Part shown: piece after piece, positions 5,663 to 8,033 of the stretch | Numbering within the stretch: position 1 is the first letter of the stretch | Layout: every line of letters begins with the position of its first letter | Position numbers and translations under genes: made by a program | The notes under the pieces: model-generated | Seen by the model: the letters and a program-made list of their open reading frames with translations, nothing else | Database searches by the model: none | Told to the model about the DNA's origin: nothing | Source: an uncultured Flavobacterium sp. | Lineage (GTDB): Bacteria > Bacteroidota > Bacteroidia > Flavobacteriales > Flavobacteriaceae | DNA: 8,033 nucleotides | Reading direction: 5' to 3' | Assembly (NCBI RefSeq): GCF_946479975.1 | Contig: NZ_CAMLIX010000219.1 | Location: 1 to 8,033, forward strand

Positions 5663-5694
5663 AAAAGCACAATCCTTCGATTGTGCTTTTTTTT
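5663..5694 (+). terminator. Rho-independent terminator of the lipoprotein gene
   Basis: A 12-bp perfect stem, AAAAGCACAATC (5663-5674) with GATTGTGCTTTT (5679-5690), closes a CTTC loop and runs into an uninterrupted T tract ending at 5694. It begins 30 bases after the stop codon and separates this unit from the potassium transporter gene. Confidence 0.9.
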
Positions 5695-5735
5695 ATCTTT
5701 TTAATTATAATAGCGGCTAATTTGTTTTAAAAGAG

Positions 5736-5743
5736 TAAATTTG
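5736..5743 (+). promoter_or_regulatory. Putative -7 promoter element of kup
   Basis: TAAATTTG is a perfect TAnnTTTG match, 24 bases before the ATG at 5768. No TTG sits at the usual distance upstream. Transcription would begin near 5750, which rules out the in-frame TTG at 5741 as a start codon and supports the ATG. Confidence 0.55.
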
Positions 5744-5767
5744 CAACCGTCTTTTATAAAAATATAC

Positions 5768-7747
5768 ATGAGCGCATCGCATAAAAACTTACATAGTAAG
5801 TTGTCTATTGGGGGTTTGTTGATTACTTTGGGGATTATTTATGGAGATATTGGAACCTCTCCTTTGTATGTAATGAAGGCTATTTTGGGCGATCATACTA
5901 TTAATGCCGATATTGTTTTAGGAGGTATTTCTTGTGTGTTTTGGACACTTACATTACAAACTACAATAAAATATGTACTTATTACTTTAAGTGCAGACAA
6001 TCATGGTGAAGGAGGAATTTTTGCACTATACGCATTAGTCAAGAAAACTAAAATTCAATGGCTTATTGTCCCCGCCATTATTGGAGGAAGTGCCTTGCTT
6101 GCAGACGGAATTATAACACCGCCAATTTCTATATCATCTGCTGTAGAAGGAATTAGGGCATTTTATCCGAAAATGCAGACACAAACTATTGTGTATATTG
6201 TAATTTCAATCTTGTTTGTTTTATTTACAATTCAGCAATTCGGAACCAAATTGGTTGGAAAATTCTTTGCACCAATGATGCTGATCTGGTTTGCGATGCT
6301 GGGAACTTTAGGAATGATTCAAGTATTGCATTATCCAGAAGTAATTAAAGCAATTAATCCATATTACGCTTATCATTTATTATCTATTCATCCTGATGGT
6401 TTCTTTGTTCTTGGTTTTGTATTTTTATGTACAACTGGAGCCGAAGCATTGTATTCTGACATGGGACACTGTGGTAGAAAAAACATCAGAATAAGCTGGA
6501 TTTTTGTAAAAACTACGTTAGTTTTAAATTATTTCGGTCAAGCTGCTTATTTAATTCATCACGAAGGAAGCACTTTACGCCAATTAGGCGGAGAAAATGG
6601 AAATCCGTTTTACTTAATTATGCCGCATTGGTTTTTACCATTCGGAATTGTAGTGGCAACTTTAGCTGCTGTTATTGCTTCTCAAGCGCTTATTAGTGGT
6701 TCATTTACTTTGATAAATGAAGCAATGCGTCTGAATTTCTGGCCAAAAGTAAAAATCAAATATCCTACGGAAGTAAAAGGTCAATTGTATATTCCGTCAA
6801 TCAACTGGTTATTGTTTTTTGGTTGTGTTGGAATTGTTTTACACTTCGAAAAATCAGGAAATATGGAACATGCTTATGGTCTTGCCATTATTCTGTGCAT
6901 GATCATGACTACGATTTTATTGAATTATTATTTGATCATGAAGCGTGTAAAATTGTATTTCATGGTTCCATTGATTACAATTTATCTTTTAATTGAATTT
7001 AGTTTCTTATTCGCTAATATTACCAAATTTGCCGAAGGTGGTTACGTTACATTAATCATTGCAAGTATGTTGATTTCTGTAATGACCATTTGGTATTTAG
7101 CTAAAAAAATCAACAAAAGCTACACGAAAATTGTCAAACTTGATGATTACAAACAAGTTTTAGTTGAGTTAAGCCAAGATTTATCGATTCCGAAATATGC
7201 AACGCATTTAGTTTATATGACAAACGCAAATCGTGTTGATGAATTGGAACAAAAAATCATTTATTCAATCTTACAGAAGCGTCCAAAACGTGCAGATATT
7301 TACTGGTTTGTTCACGTAAATATTTTAACTGAACCTTATAAAACACAATATAAAGTAACTGAAATCGCTAAAGATGACATTTACAGAATTGATTTCAATT
7401 TAGGTTTTAGAGAGCCAACAAAAATCAATTTGATGTTTAGAGAAGTTATCAAAGACATGGTAAAACGTGGTGAAGTAGATATTACGAGCCGTTACGAATC
7501 TCTAAACAAAAACAATATTATTGGAGACTTTAAATTTGTATTGTCTGAGAAATTCTTATCAAACGACAATGATTTAAGATGGCATGAAAACATTATCATG
7601 AACTCTTACTTCTTCATCAAAAAACTGAGTTTGTCTGAAGAAAGAGCTTTTGGTCTGGATAGTAGTTCTGTTAAAGTCGAAAAATTCCCAATGGTGCTTC
7701 ATGCTCCAGAAAATATTGGATTAACGCGTATTGTTCCGAAAGAATAA
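5768..7747 (+). CDS. kup: KUP-family potassium uptake protein
   Basis: This is a proton-coupled potassium importer of the KUP/HAK/KT family in the inner membrane; 659 residues is close to the family's usual size (E. coli Kup is 622). Hallmarks are GIIYGDIGTSPLYV (22-35), SADNHGEGGIFALYAL (75-90), the SALLADGIITPPISISSAVEG region (108-128) and TTGAEALYSDMGHCG (222-236). About twelve hydrophobic segments fill residues 14-445, followed by a hydrophilic cytoplasmic C-terminal domain (about 446-659) with HVNILTEPY and GFREPTKINLM, as in the family. A frame-compatible TTG at 5741 would add nine residues, but it overlaps the -7 promoter element, so the ATG at 5768 is chosen. The gene is flanked by terminators and appears monocistronic. 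No kdp or trk genes are nearby and no riboswitch is seen in the short leader. Confidence 0.97.
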   Translation: MSASHKNLHSKLSIGGLLITLGIIYGDIGTSPLYVMKAILGDHTINADIVLGGISCVFWTLTLQTTIKYVLITLSADNHGEGGIFALYALVKKTKIQWLIVPAIIGGSALLADGIITPPISISSAVEGIRAFYPKMQTQTIVYIVISILFVLFTIQQFGTKLVGKFFAPMMLIWFAMLGTLGMIQVLHYPEVIKAINPYYAYHLLSIHPDGFFVLGFVFLCTTGAEALYSDMGHCGRKNIRISWIFVKTTLVLNYFGQAAYLIHHEGSTLRQLGGENGNPFYLIMPHWFLPFGIVVATLAAVIASQALISGSFTLINEAMRLNFWPKVKIKYPTEVKGQLYIPSINWLLFFGCVGIVLHFEKSGNMEHAYGLAIILCMIMTTILLNYYLIMKRVKLYFMVPLITIYLLIEFSFLFANITKFAEGGYVTLIIASMLISVMTIWYLAKKINKSYTKIVKLDDYKQVLVELSQDLSIPKYATHLVYMTNANRVDELEQKIIYSILQKRPKRADIYWFVHVNILTEPYKTQYKVTEIAKDDIYRIDFNLGFREPTKINLMFREVIKDMVKRGEVDITSRYESLNKNNIIGDFKFVLSEKFLSNDNDLRWHENIIMNSYFFIKKLSLSEERAFGLDSSSVKVEKFPMVLHAPENIGLTRIVPKE

Positions 7748-7766
7748 AGCCTTTAAAAAATATTTT

Positions 7767-7800
7767 AAAAAACACTCTTTATTAGAGTGTTTTTTATTTT
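7767..7800 (+). terminator. Rho-independent terminator of kup
   Basis: AAAAAACACTCT (7767-7778) pairs with AGAGTGTTTTTT (7784-7795) around a 5-base loop, followed by ATTTT. It begins 20 bases after the kup stop codon. Confidence 0.88.
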
Positions 7801-7857
7801 AATGAGAATCAGAAATAAGATTCAGCATTAAAAATTTAACTTTCAATCAATTAATAG

Positions 7858-7865
7858 TACCTTTG
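7858..7865 (+). promoter_or_regulatory. Putative -7 promoter element of the methyltransferase gene
   Basis: TACCTTTG is a perfect TAnnTTTG match ending 17 bases before the ATG at 7883. The -33 region has only TTT-type sequence (near 7835), not a clear TTG. Confidence 0.6.
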
Positions 7866-7882
7866 CAACTCAAATTATAGAA

Positions 7883-8033
7883 ATGAGATTACACAGAAAT
7901 TTAGTTTATACTACCATCGACTCTTTGAATGCAATTTTCAATGAAGGAGAATATGCCGATAAAGTGGTAGCAAGAGCATTAAAAAAAGACAAACGTTGGG
8001 GAAGTTCTGACAGGAAGTTTGTTGCTGAAACGA
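7883..8033 (+). CDS. RsmB/NOP-family RNA methyltransferase, N-terminal fragment
   Basis: The frame from ATG at 7883 stays open to the window edge (50 codons plus one base), beginning MRLHRNLVYTTIDSLNAIF and continuing through ADKVVARALKKDKRWGSSDR. This resembles the N-terminal NusB-like helical region of flavobacterial RsmB/NOP2/Sun-type SAM-dependent rRNA cytosine-C5 methyltransferases. The catalytic domain with its Cys residues lies beyond the window, so the enzyme class is inferred from the N-terminus alone. A perfect TAnnTTTG element just upstream and the kup terminator indicate a new transcription unit. No Shine-Dalgarno is visible. Confidence 0.78.
   Translation, partial: MRLHRNLVYTTIDSLNAIFNEGEYADKVVARALKKDKRWGSSDRKFVAET

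Overview
The window looks like ordinary chromosomal DNA from a Flavobacterium-like member of the Bacteroidota. The evidence is strongly AT-rich DNA, starts without Shine-Dalgarno sequences, several matches to the Bacteroidota housekeeping promoter (TTG, about 18 bases, TAnnTTTG), and a protein set typical of Flavobacteriaceae. No tRNA, rRNA, CRISPR array, insertion sequence or phage gene is visible.

Layout. The left edge (1-83) holds an unidentifiable fragment, perhaps the 3' end of a plus-strand gene. At 174-1379 is a membrane-anchored protein joining an SRPBCC fold to a GyrI-like effector-binding domain, with a charged Pro-rich tail. Then comes a compact three-gene cluster: an ECF sigma factor with a TTG start (1457-1999), a small single-span protein that is probably its non-zinc anti-sigma factor (2033-2449), and an exported Spy/CnrX-like helical protein, probably the periplasmic sensor (2478-2936). 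It ends in a strong hairpin shared with a convergent minus-strand gene for an exported BNR/Asp-box beta-propeller protein (3010-4071). A divergent intergenic region (4072-4309) leads to a lipoprotein-like gene with an EF-hand-like loop, a Tyr-rich middle and a long Arg/Asn/Ser-rich tail without lysine (4310-5632). After a terminator comes a KUP potassium transporter (5768-7747), another terminator, and the first 50 codons of an RsmB/NOP-type RNA methyltransferase (7883 to the edge).

How the genes work together. Only the sigma cluster reads as a system. The plausible circuit is that the exported helical protein senses an envelope condition, acts on the membrane anti-sigma, and the sigma factor is released. 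The same 14-base sequence, ATTAAACCTTTTGT, lies before both the sigma gene and the anti-sigma gene, each time followed by a TCTA element. It is the best candidate for the promoter recognised by this sigma factor, giving autoregulation. The other genes look like separate transcription units. I see no defence system or clearly new machinery; the duplicated sigma-promoter element and the lysine-free lipoprotein tail most deserve follow-up.
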